64,000 nucleotides of DNA from Poecilobothrus nobilitatus. Taxonomy: Eukaryota; Arthropoda; Insecta; Diptera; Dolichopodidae. The DNA lies in contig OX352774.1 in the NCBI GenBank assembly GCA_947095535.1, positions 28,660,496 to 28,724,495 of the forward strand, in the 5' to 3' direction. The first letter of the stretch is position 1. Every line of letters begins with the position of its first letter. A model generated the notes under the pieces. That model saw nothing but the letters and a program-made list of their open reading frames with translations, had not been told where the DNA came from and searched no databases. Below, one piece after another: positions 22,091 through 34,951 of the stretch. The translations under genes and the position numbers were made by a program.

Positions 22091-23699
22091 AGAATACAGT
22101 TGCCTTTGTCAACTTTTAGATACCCGTACGAACCGTTAGTATGTTTACAGTAGCCTGTCACTCTGCTTACTATATTTAGTATTTTATAATAACTTGGATG
22201 AATTTTATAATTTCAAGAACATTCCTAGAACATTTCTTGTACATATTTTCAAACTATATCTTTATACATTCTTCCAAAGTAGATTCTAACCTTCCACATA
22301 ACGATTATCAATCCAAAACTTTTTCAAATATTCTATAGTACCATTTAATACAAAGCGGTAAATGTATATTAAATTACAAAATAGTAAATATAATTTAAAA
22401 TATTATATTATATTAATGCGCACATAGTATATTTATATTTTTATAATTAAGTATATCGCCATACATTGCAATATTTCTTTAAAAATATTTCCATTCATAG
22501 AATAATTTCTTATAAGTACAATAAAAAACATATATATGTACATATGTAAATACGGCGCTATATAATATACATCTATACTCTTATCATTCATTCATCAGTG
22601 ACATATACGATATGTAAATAAACATGATATTATATAAGTATGTATGTATATCAATATCATATAAATAAAAATTCTTCAAGCAACCGTTATGTTGTTTATT
22701 TATTTACATTTTTTTTTACTACGCATTATATCCTCAACTAGTTCACATTATCGAGTAAAACAAAATGCTAAAAATTCATAAAAGAAATTTGTTGAAAATT
22801 TGAAAAAATCAAGTAACACTTTCGTCAATTATAAAGTAACCCTATATTATTAAAAAAGTTGTTAACAAAAATAAAAGTATAATGTTGAAGCTTTAATTTT
22901 TATGTATTACTTCAAAAAAATTTTAACAGGTGTTCAAGTTACAGGTGTTTAAAAATAGGAAATTTTCAGTTTTTGACCCCTTACAGCACCTAAACGGGGG
23001 GTGATACAAAAAAATTTTCTGAAATGACTCATACTTATTTTCAAAGATCTAACTTCTGTCAAATTTTTAAGTTTCCAACTTAAACCGTTTAGAAGATAGA
23101 AGGGTTAAAGGATTTTTAATTCAGTTTCGCATAACGATAAATTAAGACACAGTATAGCACAAGTATTTATTTATTATAAACATGTTTATAAAACTCATAA
23201 TAGCACCTATCGTTGGGAATTTTCAGATTGAAGATATACATTATAGAGCTTGTGTTATAATACTTTAAATATTATTTTTCGAACTTTGAGGGGCTGTAGC
23301 TCCTGAACGGGTGAAGCTACAGAAATTTTTATATTAACAAAAAATTAATATTTTTATGATATCTATCAGCAGTTAAAATTTCATGGCTCTATCTCAAAAA
23401 AATTGTTGAGATCTAAAAGTTAGTTGTTCGGGAGCTATCCGAAGTTTTGGTCGGAACTCAACCAAAAAAAATAGGGAACCTACAAATTGCTCCCAGAATA
23501 TTTTCTGTAAATTTAAAGATTCTAGCTTTCTTAGTTTTTGAGTTAGCGTGCTGACGGACGGACGGACATGGCTTAATCGACTCAGAATTTGATTCTGATC
23601 TGATCCATACCTTTGAAGGTATATCTATCGTTTATTTCGAGGTGTTACAAACGGAGGAGTAATTTTATTATACCCGATACTTATCGTACGGGTATAATA
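22091..23699 (+). mobile_element. 1.6 kb non-autonomous repeat family, copy 2
   Basis: The copy is collinear with copy 1 from AGAATACAGTTG to CGTACGGGTATAAT, with long near-identical stretches (for example TTCCACATAACGATTATC and ACGGAGGAGTAATTTTATTA). Copy 2 carries about 75 extra bases near 22415-22490 and differs by scattered substitutions, so the two are related insertions and not an assembly duplication. It has no coding capacity. The same orientation as copy 1, 4.6 kb apart, leaves unequal exchange between them possible. Confidence 0.85.
23160..23180 (+). other. Point of length difference inside copy 2
   Basis: Where copy 1 has an AT-rich ATATATTTATTGTATATATA-like tract (near 18538), copy 2 has TATTTATTTATTATAAACATG. 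This shows simple-repeat turnover inside the element. Confidence 0.3.
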
Positions 23700-24164
23700 A
23701 TTTTTCTTAGATTTTCTTTGTGGACAAAAAAAAATAACAATAGAATAAGCCATAATAATTATTTAATTAATAACTAAATCTTCTAAAGAAAATTGTGAAG
23801 AATATCAATTCTTATATAAAAGTTCGTACTATACGTTTGCATCACTGTTATATTAATTTCAAGATCGTATAAAATAACAATTAATTATTAAAATTATACT
23901 TAGACTATTACTGGAAAGAAAAATGAATACCCCAATAAAAAACACATTAGGCTGAACATATTCAAAGAATGAAAAACAAGTGTACGCCGAATATTATGTT
24001 GTGTTATAGTCGTAGATCAAAAATAAACCTTGACTAAAAAACATCAGATTGCAATAAATAAATGTAATTTGAGATGCACCGTTAAACAACAAGATATATA
24101 AATTAAACTTGTTAAAGAATCTAAAATAGACACTTTAATACATACTGATTTTTTTTTTTGTTTA

Positions 24165-24607
24165 CTATAGAGTCAGTGGAAAATTTTTAAAATCACAGAG
24201 ACGAATTGCTCGTGATTCTTTCGAGCATCTGTAGTTTTGGACTTTATACCAATCAAAACCATCCCCTTTTAAACCAAACTTTAGGATGAAGCCTTTAATA
24301 CAAATGAACTTCAAAATTTCTTTCTCATCCTACATCCCAAGATTTCTTTCCACATTTTTATCCTATGTTTTGGTTTTGGTTTATACTAAAATATGCGATT
24401 AGGGTGTGAGAAGGATTAGTATAATATAAACTAATTCAAAATATGGGTTAAGAATGTCAGAGGGACTATCTACTATAAACCAAAACCATAATATAGAATA
24501 AGGATATGGAAGGGGTTCTAGGGAAAACGGCGGGATTTAAGAAAATTTAGGATTATGAAAAATTGGTAAAAAAATGTGGAGAGAAATTTTGAAGAAAAAT
24601 ATTAATG
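24165..24607 (-). mobile_element. Fold-back repeat family F, copy 1
   Basis: Read on the minus strand, its two ends match 49421-49672 on the plus strand: one end contains TTCTTCAAAAT..TCTCC and the other ATCCTAAAGTTTGGTTTAAAAGGGG, then GGTTTTGATTGG. Internally TTTTGGTTTTGGTTTATAC at 24368-24386 is matched in inverted orientation by TATAAACCAAAACCATAATA at 24475-24494. It has no coding frame. It is a MITE-like or fold-back element of unknown superfamily. Confidence 0.65.
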
Positions 24608-25410
24608 TCTTCATTTATTTTTAAGATTAAATTTTTTTACTTTTAGATTAAGAGAAATTGATTTTTACTTCAAATTTGAAATTCGTTTTATTGGGATTAC
24701 AGTATAATATATATATTTATATACTTGCATTGTAATGCATATTTATTATTAAAGTTATTTTAATATAAATTAAAAAATGTGGATGTTGTAGCTTAAGGCG
24801 GTAGATGAATAGTTTTTAATTTTCAATAAATTTATTCTTGTAGAAATGTCAATACATATACATGCTTGACGTTTTTTTTTTTTTATAATTTTTTATTTTC
24901 TTTATTTACCATAAAATACCATATATAAAATATAAAATAGTTTTCTCTGTTATTATCATTATAATTTGCCAATTTTCTTTGTGGAAAAAGAAAAGAAAAT
25001 TCATTTTGAAAAAGAAAATCATTCTATAGGGTATATAATATATAATAACGGTTTTTAGTTTTTACAATACGATAAGATATCGTTTAATATTTTGTTTTAT
25101 GAGCTATTTTTATTTTAAATACTTCTCATAAAAAGATTGTCATATTTTTAATTATATTTTAAAAGATTTTTAATTCGATATAATTTAATGTATACACTTT
25201 TAACAGAGTGTAATAATTAATAATTACTATTGAATAAATGGAAAATATTTAAAGATATTATCTGCAAATAATTACTATAGAGTATAGAAGATTGCAAAAA
25301 AAGTTATTGCTTTTAGTATCTAACTAATAATAATATTATATTATTATAAAAGTTACTATTGTATACTGGTTAAAATACAAAAAAAAAATAGTTATAAAAA
25401 AAAGTTTTAT
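24608..25410. other. AT-rich DNA, no gene seen
   Basis: Nothing was recognised beyond short homopolymers. Confidence 0.5.
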
Positions 25411-25411
25411 T

Positions 25412-25826
25412 ATGTATGGTATTGAATCGTTGACGCTGTCAAAAGCATCTCAAAATAAACTAAAAGCCTTTAAAATAAGGCTGTACAGAAGAATGCTTAA
25501 AATTTCTTGGGTTAATAAAAAAGAATTTTTGAGGAGAAAAGGTAAATCTATGGAGATTGTAAACTCAGTCAAAGAGAGAAAATTAAATTACTTTGCTCAT
25601 GTAATGAGGCAGCCAGAAAATATCACTTACTTCATATTATTTTACAAGGTCAAATTAAAGATAGAAAAGGTTCCCGTATAGAAGGAAAATTTCATGGCTG
25701 AAAAATTTTAGAACATGGTTTAACATTTCTACAAAATTCCTATTTAGAACTGCTGTTAATAAAATCCAGCGTTCGTTAGCGGATATGGCACTTAGAGAAG
25801 AAGATGAAAAAGGATTTATTTGTTAA
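25412..25826 (+). pseudogene. RTE-like endonuclease-reverse transcriptase, C-terminal remnant
   Basis: The frame starts MYGIESLTLSKASQNKLKAF and RRMLKISWVNK, followed by KERKLNYFAHVMR. These match the YGSETWTL..LEAFE..RRMLRI.W and RRLRWLGHV blocks that follow the polymerase domain in RTE-type LINEs. After 25620 two frameshifts shift the homology: LLHIILQGQIKDRKGSR, then WLKNFRTWFNISTKFLFRTA, ending in TAA at 25824-25826. The EN and catalytic RT domains are absent. This is a 5'-truncated dead copy. Confidence 0.88.
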
Positions 25827-28800
25827 ATTTCTACTAATGATTTGAGATGTTGAATAATTTTTACCAGTTGTATAATATTTCTAAAACTTCGTGTCACAAA
25901 CTATAGGCATCTATAGATAAAATATAATAAAGAATTGTTATATTAATGGTTATCTGGAAAAAAAAAATTATCTATTGCTACAAATCAGTTCTCAAATCAG
26001 TGAATACCAATTATATTACTACTAAAATTCTTTTTCCGATTAGGTAATAACTCCCGTCTTCCATATATGATATATTTTCATCCTTATATAGTAAAATTTT
26101 TAAATTGAACTGCAACTTTACCTTTTACTACTACAGATAGTTATTGAAAATAGTTTTCTGTTAAAAACAAGTAACATTTTTCATAGCTTTTGCTTTAATT
26201 GATATTTCACCCTGTAAATAAACTAATATTTTTAAAATATTAATGATTGTTTAAAATTCTTAATTGAGTTATAAATTTCAAAAATCGCTCTTTTCAAAAC
26301 TAAAAAAAAATATATACAAAATTCATTTTAAATAAATAATTATGCTGAAAAAATGTATACTTCCCTTTTCAATATAAAATAAATACAACTGCATTTACAA
26401 ATCAAACAAGCGTGTGAACAATAGAACAAAAAAAAATTGTAATATAATAAAAATTCTTCACTAAATAAAAATAAATTTCATCTTAACAAATATTTGAAAA
26501 TGATTAATTACTTAAATAAATTTTTAAAATATACCATCATTTTACCACTACAATTACATATATCAAAACATACGAGTATATATAAAATTATATTTAGAAA
26601 ATTATATTTTCTAGGGAGTTTCGTTAATTCCTGCAACAAAAATAAAATTCCAAGTAACAGAACAGGCAACAACAAAAACATGTTAATTAATAGTTCATCA
26701 ACAATTTCAGCAACATTTTGTATAGCAACATTTTATAAGTGTTACTGTACATATGAAAATAGTAAAGGGTGTAAAATTTTTTCTATTATCTTTTTCTATT
26801 ATTAAATGTTAAGATGCAAAGGTCCATATAAGAATGAGAAGCAATTGTAGTGATTAATGAATTTTTAACTGGTATATAATATATCATAGAAAAGAAGAAA
26901 ATAAAAAAGTTTAAAGAGGGAAAATTCAGGACAATTGTTATTATAGGGTAAAGATAACATGTACTTAAAAGAATATTTATTTAATTTTTAATTTTAATTT
27001 TTTTATTCATTAGAAAAATAATGTTCATTATAATTTTTCAAGAATTTCCTTTAAATTTTTCAATAGTTTTTTTTTTTATAACAAAACAAGGAACATAAGA
27101 AAGGATAATTCATTTAGGAAATTATAAAAGCTTTTCTTAATTCAAGAATAAATGATTTATTTGTTAATTTTTTTTAATCTTTTTAAAAATATTATGATTT
27201 AATTACTGTCAAATTTCTAGTTGTATTTGGCACGATGAATAACAGTTATTATGACTGAAATAAATATTCTGTTGACAGAAGAAAAAAAAGAGAGATAGCT
27301 AATTATACTTGACACGTGTCATTTGTAAACAAGTTATTATAAAAAATGGAACTTTTTTTTTTTAATTGAGTTTTTTTCTTCCCCTAATTAATTAATTTCA
27401 ATTATTTGAATTAAGTTTTAAAATAACAAAAACCAAATAGAAAAAAAATAATAATAATAAATCAATTTGATTTTTTAATTAAAATAGGAAAGTCGTGATC
27501 GAAAAAAATTATTAAAATTTTAAATTTCATATATAAATAAATGCATATGTATATATGCATATGTAAGTATGTAATGGAATATGTACATAAAATAATAAAT
27601 TTTAATAACTATTCATTATAGTTTTTTTTTTTATTAATATAACTTTCTAATTTAACCTGGCGTTTACAAAACAAAACTGAGCTTATCCAACTTTGCGCCA
27701 AATAAATGTTCAACAAGTTTTTTCCCTTTTAAAATAATAAATAATAGGTAAATTATCTCAAATAACGTGACAGTATAACCTGAAATTTAATATCATATTC
27801 TAGTTTTAATAATATAAAATCTTTAAAATACAAATGTTTATTTTTATTTTATTATTATAAAACAATAATATTATAGGAATTATTTTTTTTTTTTTAATTA
27901 TTAATTTATTATTTTTTATTATTCGTCATAAATTTGCAATCCAGTTCTTATTCATAAAAACTTGATTTTTAAACGCCAAGTAATCAATAAGTAAGTAATG
28001 AATTTCTTATAGTATAATATAAAGAAATTTGTAATTGGATTTTAGAACAATAATTTTCTTTCATATTATGCGATCTTTCTTTGATAGTTTGACAACTTAA
28101 TTTTTGGGAAGATACCGAACTTGTAGATATCGGTATTGGAAAAAATAAAAAATTAAAGCTGTAACAAATTATTTTTAAAAAAGATGTAGCTGCCCTACAT
28201 TCATAATTGTCCAAAAATCAAAAATGGGTAATTAAACAAAATATTTGAATTTAATTTAATTTTCTGGATAACTCAAAAGAAGATCACGCGAAAAAAAATG
28301 AAGTAAAGCTCAAAAGTACTAATGAAAAATTGCCCAAAAATATTAGATTTTATACAATAATGAAAAATCAACCAAGGATAATATATTGTCCAAGAATTAA
28401 AACAAGCCGCTTTTACGCTTTATGTATATGTTCGGGCGCAACACAAGTTAGTATAAACGAAGCCGTAGAACTTGGAGGTGGCTGATTAGAGAATTCTAAC
28501 ACCTACTCTGAAAAAAGCGTATACATATATTTAAGCTTCTAAAAATAAGATATGGGTAAATGACTAAAGACTATATTATAATATGAGTAAATAAAATTAT
28601 ATAAAATAATGATGAAATGATATTATGTCAACATTAAATGTTTGACATTTGCATAAGATGATGTAAACATTTACTTTTTTATTATATATTTATTTATATC
28701 TAGAAAAATAATGGTGTTCTGGAAGAACAAATAAATATTTATATATTTTTATATATACATTTTTGAAAAAAAAGCATTGACGTCACGTAATGAGACTTTT

Positions 28801-31174
28801 TGAGTTGTTTTTAAAAAAAAAACTCAAAAAAGAATAAAAATGAGAAAATAGACTGCTCTCTTTTAAAATGCATTCTTTTGTAAAAATTTATAAAAATTTT
28901 ACTGACGTTTTTGTTTTTTTTTTGCTTCATTTGTCAAATTTTGCGTCATTTTGAAGAAGCATTAATGACGTCGTCGTAGAATCGTCATAGAAAAGAAGTA
29001 TTTTTTTTATTTAATTGAGTTTGAAAATGAGAAATTCAAAAATTTGAGTCAGTATTTTTTTTTCTATTATTTTCGCAAACTTCAACAGTCTTACCATTTA
29101 TAAATTTTAGCAAATAAAAGTTGGCGAACAAACATGCAGCAAGTGGATTTTTAGCGCCAGAAAATTTAACAAATAATATTGAATTATTAATATCTACTGA
29201 AATTTAGAATTTTCATAATTAATAATGTAATATGTATTAAAGAATGTAAATTTCATCAACGATGCACTCGAATGGTAAGTTTTTTCTTTCAATTTTTATT
29301 TTGGAATTTCCTGTTTTATGTTATTTATATTCTCTAGTTTCTCATTACAAATCCATTATAAGTTTTCTGTAAATAATTTCAATGTAATTGTTCTTATTAT
29401 TATTATTGTTTTTTTTTTTTTTTGTACCTAACTGTTTAAATAATAGGTATTGATGTGGTGAATACAATTCTTAAATAAAACGCCATTATTTTGTAAATAA
29501 ATATGTGAGCCCTTTCATACTAAGTACCTACTACCTATAAGTATATGTATATATACATATGGATGTATGTATGTAATCTTAGAATCAGGGAATTTCCTGA
29601 ATATTGATAAATGCAAATAAACAAGTGAAATCCGGTTTGAATATTTTACAGTTTATTCATTGTTGATGATCAGTGTCATCATAAATATATTAATCACCAT
29701 CATGATTTAAGTAAAAGTAACATCGTGCAAAAACGTACAATTATGTACGTGAAATTATTTTTTCATATTAAATATTTTGTAATAGTGAATAGTTTTTTTT
29801 TTTTCCTTTTAAATTTATTACAATTTATTGATAATAAGTGATTTCATATAATTGATTTAAGGTTAAAGTCATTATTGTTTAAATAATATTTATTTATTTA
29901 AAAAAAAATATATTTTATTCACTTTTCACTTGTTACACACTAGCTATAGGTACATATACCAACAAACAATCAAAAATGAGGTGCGAACTTTTTTTAAGTT
30001 TTTTTGTTTTTCTTTATTCTTTTGTCATTTTTTGCTTTGTTCTGTAGTTTATAAAGTGTAATATGCTCTGTTCTTTTCTTCTTCTTGTTCTGTTCTGTAT
30101 TAAATATTCTTCTTAAAAAGTTTATAGGTACCTAATTGAAAAACAGACAAAAAAGATTTTTCGGTTTATTTTCTTATTTCTATATTCATTTTAAATTTTT
30201 TTTTAAAGATGTTTCTTTCTTTTTGGTTTTTTTTTTTGCTGATTACTGAAAATAAATTTTAGCAACAAGAAATCAATTTGCGACTTGTAATAATATGATG
30301 TGAGTCACATGTTGAATTGACTGGATTTTTATTTTCGTAATATTCTAGTAAAATTGAAAAATAAGAATCAAATTTAATTTTTGGCTACAAAAAAAAAAAA
30401 AAAAAAATTAATTTCGTTTTTTTTTTTTTGTTATTATTCATTTCTTCTTTTATATAAGTTGGCTTTTTTTTTTAAGTTGTGGGTTGACTTTATCATAATA
30501 TTTCTTCATTTTTTGTAATATCTGATGTTATATTTTTTAAAGTATTACTTACATTATTAATAGTTCAATGTCCTCCGAGACTGAGTTTATATTATAATTT
30601 TTATGTTAAAAAAAACGAAATATTTTATACTTACTAACTTTAGAATTCATCAATCAAAGTAAAATTTACTGAACATTTTATATCCAATTTTTTTTTGGTT
30701 TTTGTTTTTTTTTCGAATTTTTAACTTTATAATTTAGAATGAAACATTTTAAAAAAATTTTTTATTTATATAATTAAATAATTGTGAAATTTAAAAACTT
30801 TTATATAAAAATAACTCAATTGTTTATATATTATAATAAATCCTACTCAAAAAACAACTCATTTCGATTGCTCAAAAATGTAGTAGATTTACAATTAATT
30901 TTCACTTAAAATTACCACTAGAATATGTGTAACGCAAACGACGTATCCAAAACACTTTGAAATGTCAAACAATTATTGAATGGAAATCGATTACTCTCGA
31001 CGTGTCAAAAACGGTGCTAACGTTGAAAACATGAGAAAGTTAAACTAATTTATATTTTAACGAACTCAGACCGATCGGGAGTGTCATATTTGTTTGCTTA
31101 GAAATAAAATATTCGAATATCAAAAATACTAATTTTAACAATAATTGCGTTTAAAGAACTAAAAAACGCAATTA
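25827..31174. other. Long AT-rich stretch, no gene called
   Basis: The open frames at 26494-26805 and 27984-28214 have AT-driven composition and no recognised domain. Notable small items are a near-perfect hairpin at 28796-28832, a CRE-type TGACGTCA at 28778-28785 with a second TGACGTCGTCGT near 28966, and dense T runs at 29400-30780. The 30900-31090 segment is more complex and contains CTCAGACCGATCGGGAG. I see no exon attached to it. Confidence 0.35.
28796..28832. repeat. 11 bp hairpin
   Basis: CTTTTTGAGTT at 28796-28806 pairs with AACTCAAAAAAG at 28821-28832 with one bulged A across a T/A-rich loop. Confidence 0.6.
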
Positions 31175-31184
31175 ACTTTAATTC

Positions 31185-31373
31185 TGTTTTTTTTTTTTTA
31201 GTGCATTTCTCTGCCACATAAAAGGAAATTACACAGCCTTTCCTTTTTAGGCCTGGCTGTAAATGCCGTAAGGAGAAATAACTTTTGCACACAGTGTGGT
31301 ATTCGAACCTACACTCCCTTGGTGTTTACAGCGTATTTTATACGGTCTTATCAACTAGGCCACCAAGGGCCCT
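31185..31373 (-). mobile_element. tRNA-derived SINE (family B), 10 bp target duplication
   Basis: Read on the minus strand, it starts GGGCCCTTGGTGGCCTAG and has the tRNA-like head with GGTTCGAATACC as B box. The body includes CAGCCAGGCCTAAAAAGGAAAGG and CTTTTATGTGGCAGAGAAATG, with an A tail (T run at 31186-31200 on the plus strand). ACTTTAATTC flanks both sides (31175-31184 and 31374-31383). The intact duplication and near full length indicate a relatively young insertion. Confidence 0.9.
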
Positions 31374-31654
31374 ACTTTAATTCATTGTTTCGGAATAAAA
31401 TTGAAGTATACTAGCGAGCGAGTAAAAAAACAGAAAAATTGTTTTCATATTTTGTGCTTTTATAAAATGTAATATACCTGTAATATAAAGGAAAAAAACA
31501 AAAGTGCGTTATATTTATATTTTAACTGAACCAATAACTTAAATAATATATTGAACTTTCTAATTTATCTACTTGGTCGAATTACAGAGCCGGCTCTAGC
31601 TGTTAACAGATTGTTTAGCAATGGTCCAAGAGGCGCCAATCCGAATGCTAATCT

Positions 31655-32180
31655 CAAATTTATTTATTTATTTATTTAATTATATCTCTAAAAGAGCTTT
31701 AGAGCTCGTACAGAGTATGTACATTACATTCTTACAAACTAGTCATTATAATAGATATAGTAATATTATTAGCAAAAAAAAAATACTTAATAACAAATGC
31801 AAGAGAATGAAAAAATATTAGAACTTCAGAAAAATCATAGCAAAATTTAAACTACATTATAGTTAATATATTTAAATAGAAGAATTCATTATTAAAAATT
31901 AAAAATTAACAGGTGCTTCATTTTTATTTTATTAATTCTAAGTAGAATGTTTTTATTTTTGACTTTATGAATGGCATATCACATGTTTTTAATTCATTTG
32001 GCAAGTTGTTAAATGTTTTAATTGACGTATAATAGATTCCGTCTAAGCCATTGAATTTATTTTTGCGATTCGTGTTACGTATTTGGCTTGCTGTACGGGT
32101 ATTATGGCTGTGTATTTCCATGTTGTGTATTAACAAGGTATTTGTATGAATGGTTGAAGGGACGCACAAAAACTGGGAGC
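31655..32180 (-). pseudogene. Non-LTR retrotransposon ORF2 tail with 3' UTR
   Basis: The minus strand encodes IHSHNTRTASQIRN, GIYYTSIKTFNNLPNELKTC and IKSKIKTFYLE up to the stop at 31924. This is the typical HxxNTR..YxGxKxFNxLP..FKxxLKxxL ending of CR1/Jockey-type LINE proteins. The 3' region continues to about 31655 and ends in TTTA repeats on the plus strand, an AAAT-type tail like that of the remnant at 3.45 kb. The frame beginning at 32169 is only the last about 80 codons. It is a 5'-truncated copy. Confidence 0.8.
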
Positions 32181-32608
32181 GCCAATCAGTTCATTTAATT
32201 TTATTACAAAATTGAATTATAATTTTATTCATATATTTTAATGTAAATTTTCCTTTTTAAACAGATTATATTTAGACAAGGTAAGTTTAACTTTTAAATT
32301 TTTTTTTTAATATAGATTTAAATAAACAGCTAATAAAATAATGTATTTTTTTGCGAAATAGCAAATATTCATTATAATATTTATCTTATTCGCATTTCAT
32401 AAGAAATATTTTTATCTAATAAGAAACCATCGTTATACCATTATTGATTATAATATCATAATACATCATTATATATATACATATTTATATAAACGAAATC
32501 AAAAGATTTTTATTTTTCGAATCCTAAATCTCAGTATAAAATTTCAAATATCTTTGTTTCAGTGGTTGTTTCATAGGGATATATCTGATATTTTAATTCT
32601 AACATAGA

Positions 32609-32668
32609 AGATTTGTACATAACATATGAAAATTTGTACATAATAATGAAAATTTGTACATAATGATG
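32609..32668. repeat. 20 bp tandem repeat
   Basis: Three copies of AATTTGTACATAA-type units separated by ATGAA start near 32610, 32631 and 32651. Confidence 0.75.
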
Positions 32669-32814
32669 AAATGGAGACTCAAATATCAAATTAAGCTCAT
32701 TTTTTTATTTATTTTTTTTTTTTTTGTTTTTTTTAGATTTTTTTTCTTTTATTATTATATACATTTGGTGAAGAATTTTATTTTATATATATGTATACAT
32801 GGGTTTGCCAAGAA

Positions 32815-33625
32815 ATACCAAATACAAAATGCCAAAATTCAAAATACCAAAATTCAAAATTCCAAAGCCCCAAAAAATTTAAACAAAAAAGTCTGTTGAA
32901 TGCAAAAAATGTTGGGAAGAAAATGTTAAAAATACTATATATTATATATGCCTACATATTTATATTTTTTTTTCTAAATATTCTGGAAAAAACGTATTAC
33001 CTTGATTTCATAACCAACTAAAAATCATTCCTAGTTCAAAATATCTCATCATAAACACAAATATAATATGACAAATATACTGTAAAAGGCGTAAATTTCT
33101 GATTTTGTAATCAACCTCAAGTTCTCCTAATTATTTATTTTACATATATTTAAACAGATAATAGGGGTGGTAGCCCCAAACCTCTGTTAAACAAATGATT
33201 GAAACTTGCATCCACCTTTAAAGTCTCTCCTAGTTCAGAATCTCGCATATAAATATATATAAATATTTTGGAAAAAGCGTATAACTTTGATTTTAAATTT
33301 AACTCTAAAACCTCCTCCAATTCAGAATCTCGCATATACATACATATATATATACAAATAAGCGACATGAAACAACACATGAAATTAATTTTTTTCTTAA
33401 ATATTTATCAAATTAAGTTTTTTCTTAATAATCCTGATGAGCCCGAAACCTTTACTTTTTAATAATCCCCTCATTTTGTATAGATAATTCTTAAATCTGT
33501 AAATTTCCTTTACTTTTTGAAGTTTTGGGATTTTGATATTTTGGGATTTTGCAATTTGGGATTTTGTTATTTTGAGATTTTGTAATTAGCGATTTACAGT
33601 TAATTTGGGATTTTTTTTTTTTGAG
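32815..33625. mobile_element. Repeat with inverted arms made of short-period repeats (family G, copy 1)
   Basis: The left arm (about 32815-32880) is built of CCAAAATTCAAAATA-like units of about 15 bp. The right arm (about 33515-33625) is built of TTTTGGGATTTTG-like units, the reverse complement of the same pattern. Between them, a phrase GGAAAAA(A/G)CGTAT.ACCTTGATT occurs at 32983 and in variant form at 33266. ATTCAGAATCTCGCATATA-type phrases also recur at 33234 and 33320. The structure resembles fold-back elements, whose arms carry tandem repeats. The overlapping open frames here are not genes. Confidence 0.6.
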
Positions 33626-33629
33626 ATTT

Positions 33630-34755
33630 CATGGCGCTCCCGTATATATACCATTAAGATGCCTGCATATTTATAGATTTAAAGAAGGGTGTTTGATTTA
33701 ATTTGAGGCAAAGGCATTAGGCGACCTTAAACCTTAGGCAACCTTAGCGGGCTCTGGATCGAAAAGAAAAAAAGTTAAAGTCTTAAATTCTTAAAATGTT
33801 GACTTATGACACTAATATTCATTTAATATATTTATATTACCTTTATTTATTTTATGTAATTTGCATTAAATGGCATATTATTTAACAATTTAATCAGTTT
33901 ATATGCAATAATTATATCAAAAAAATGAAATCGTATTATAAAAACAGAAAAAAACAGAAATTAGTTTTTGACATAACATATTATATAGCGTGTTGATATT
34001 AGATAACATTATCAAATTACAATCAAATTCAATGCCCTTGAAAAAATATTTTTTTAAAATTTCGATTATTGTATCAATTCTGCAAAAGATTAAAACATTT
34101 TATTGTTTTATTTTCAATTATACACCTTTCAAGCACTAAAAAAAAGCGATTAAGTATTAACAAAGTTAGTACCTATGTATAATTATTTTAGGTAATTATC
34201 TAATGCCTAAGAGTTCATTATACGATAAATAGAAATTACCTATAAAACTTAATTTATTCTCTTTTTGTTTTATTCTTATCAAATAATCGTATTATAATAT
34301 ATTTATTTGTTAAGTACTGAATACAGTTAGTTTTTTTTTATTAATTTCTATAATTTTTAATATTTAAAATTTTTTACACAAATCTATTACTTATACTATC
34401 TGTTATTTTGAAGTTTTAATTTTTCTGATAATTAAAATGTTTAAAACGTGTAATTTCACTCGTATAATTTTATATAGAAAGAGATAGGTATAATTAAGTT
34501 CAAATATTCGCAAGAGTAATGCGTTGCGCTATACAGTAGTGTATATGTATATTTAAATCCTTACTTTCTTTATAGTTATTAAAAGGAATTCACATGTACA
34601 GATTTTGAAAGATCATATATTTATATATATATATTCGGAAAATACAAAAACTTTTTGTAATTTCACTGTTATGTATCTGTTATATTGTTTTATAGAAATA
34701 TTACCTTTAAATGTACTTACTTTAACATTACTTTTACTTTAAACACCCCTAAAAA
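33630..34755. other. AT-rich DNA, no gene seen
   Basis: A short complex piece at 33630-33780 may belong to the adjacent repeat. No exon or box motif was recognised. Confidence 0.45.
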
Positions 34756-34759
34756 AAAG

Positions 34760-34951
34760 TTTTTTTTTTCTTCTCGCTCCTATAAGCAGTATAGGGCATC
34801 CACTAAGTCATTTATTATTCATATTTGATTAAGCTTCAGTTTCTGAAATCATTAATTTCACTTAAGCCGCTGATTATTCGACTGTAACTATTTTACAAGA
34901 CTATATGGAGATCTAAATATATTTCTTTATTTATACGCCATCTATTATCTT
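34760..34951 (-). mobile_element. Short retroposon-like repeat family E, copy 2
   Basis: The reverse complement matches 4389-4576 along its length: AAGATAATAGATGGCGTA start, TACAGTCGAATAATCAGCGG, ATTAATGATTTCAGAAACTG, then TTAGTGGATGCCCTATA and an A run (T run at 34760-34770 here). Length agreement within about 4 bases shows a defined element with fixed ends. Confidence 0.75.

Noticed and set aside
21856..22161. Overlapping open frames on both strands
   Set aside because: Mutual shadows in low-complexity DNA that also run into the left end of a repeat element.
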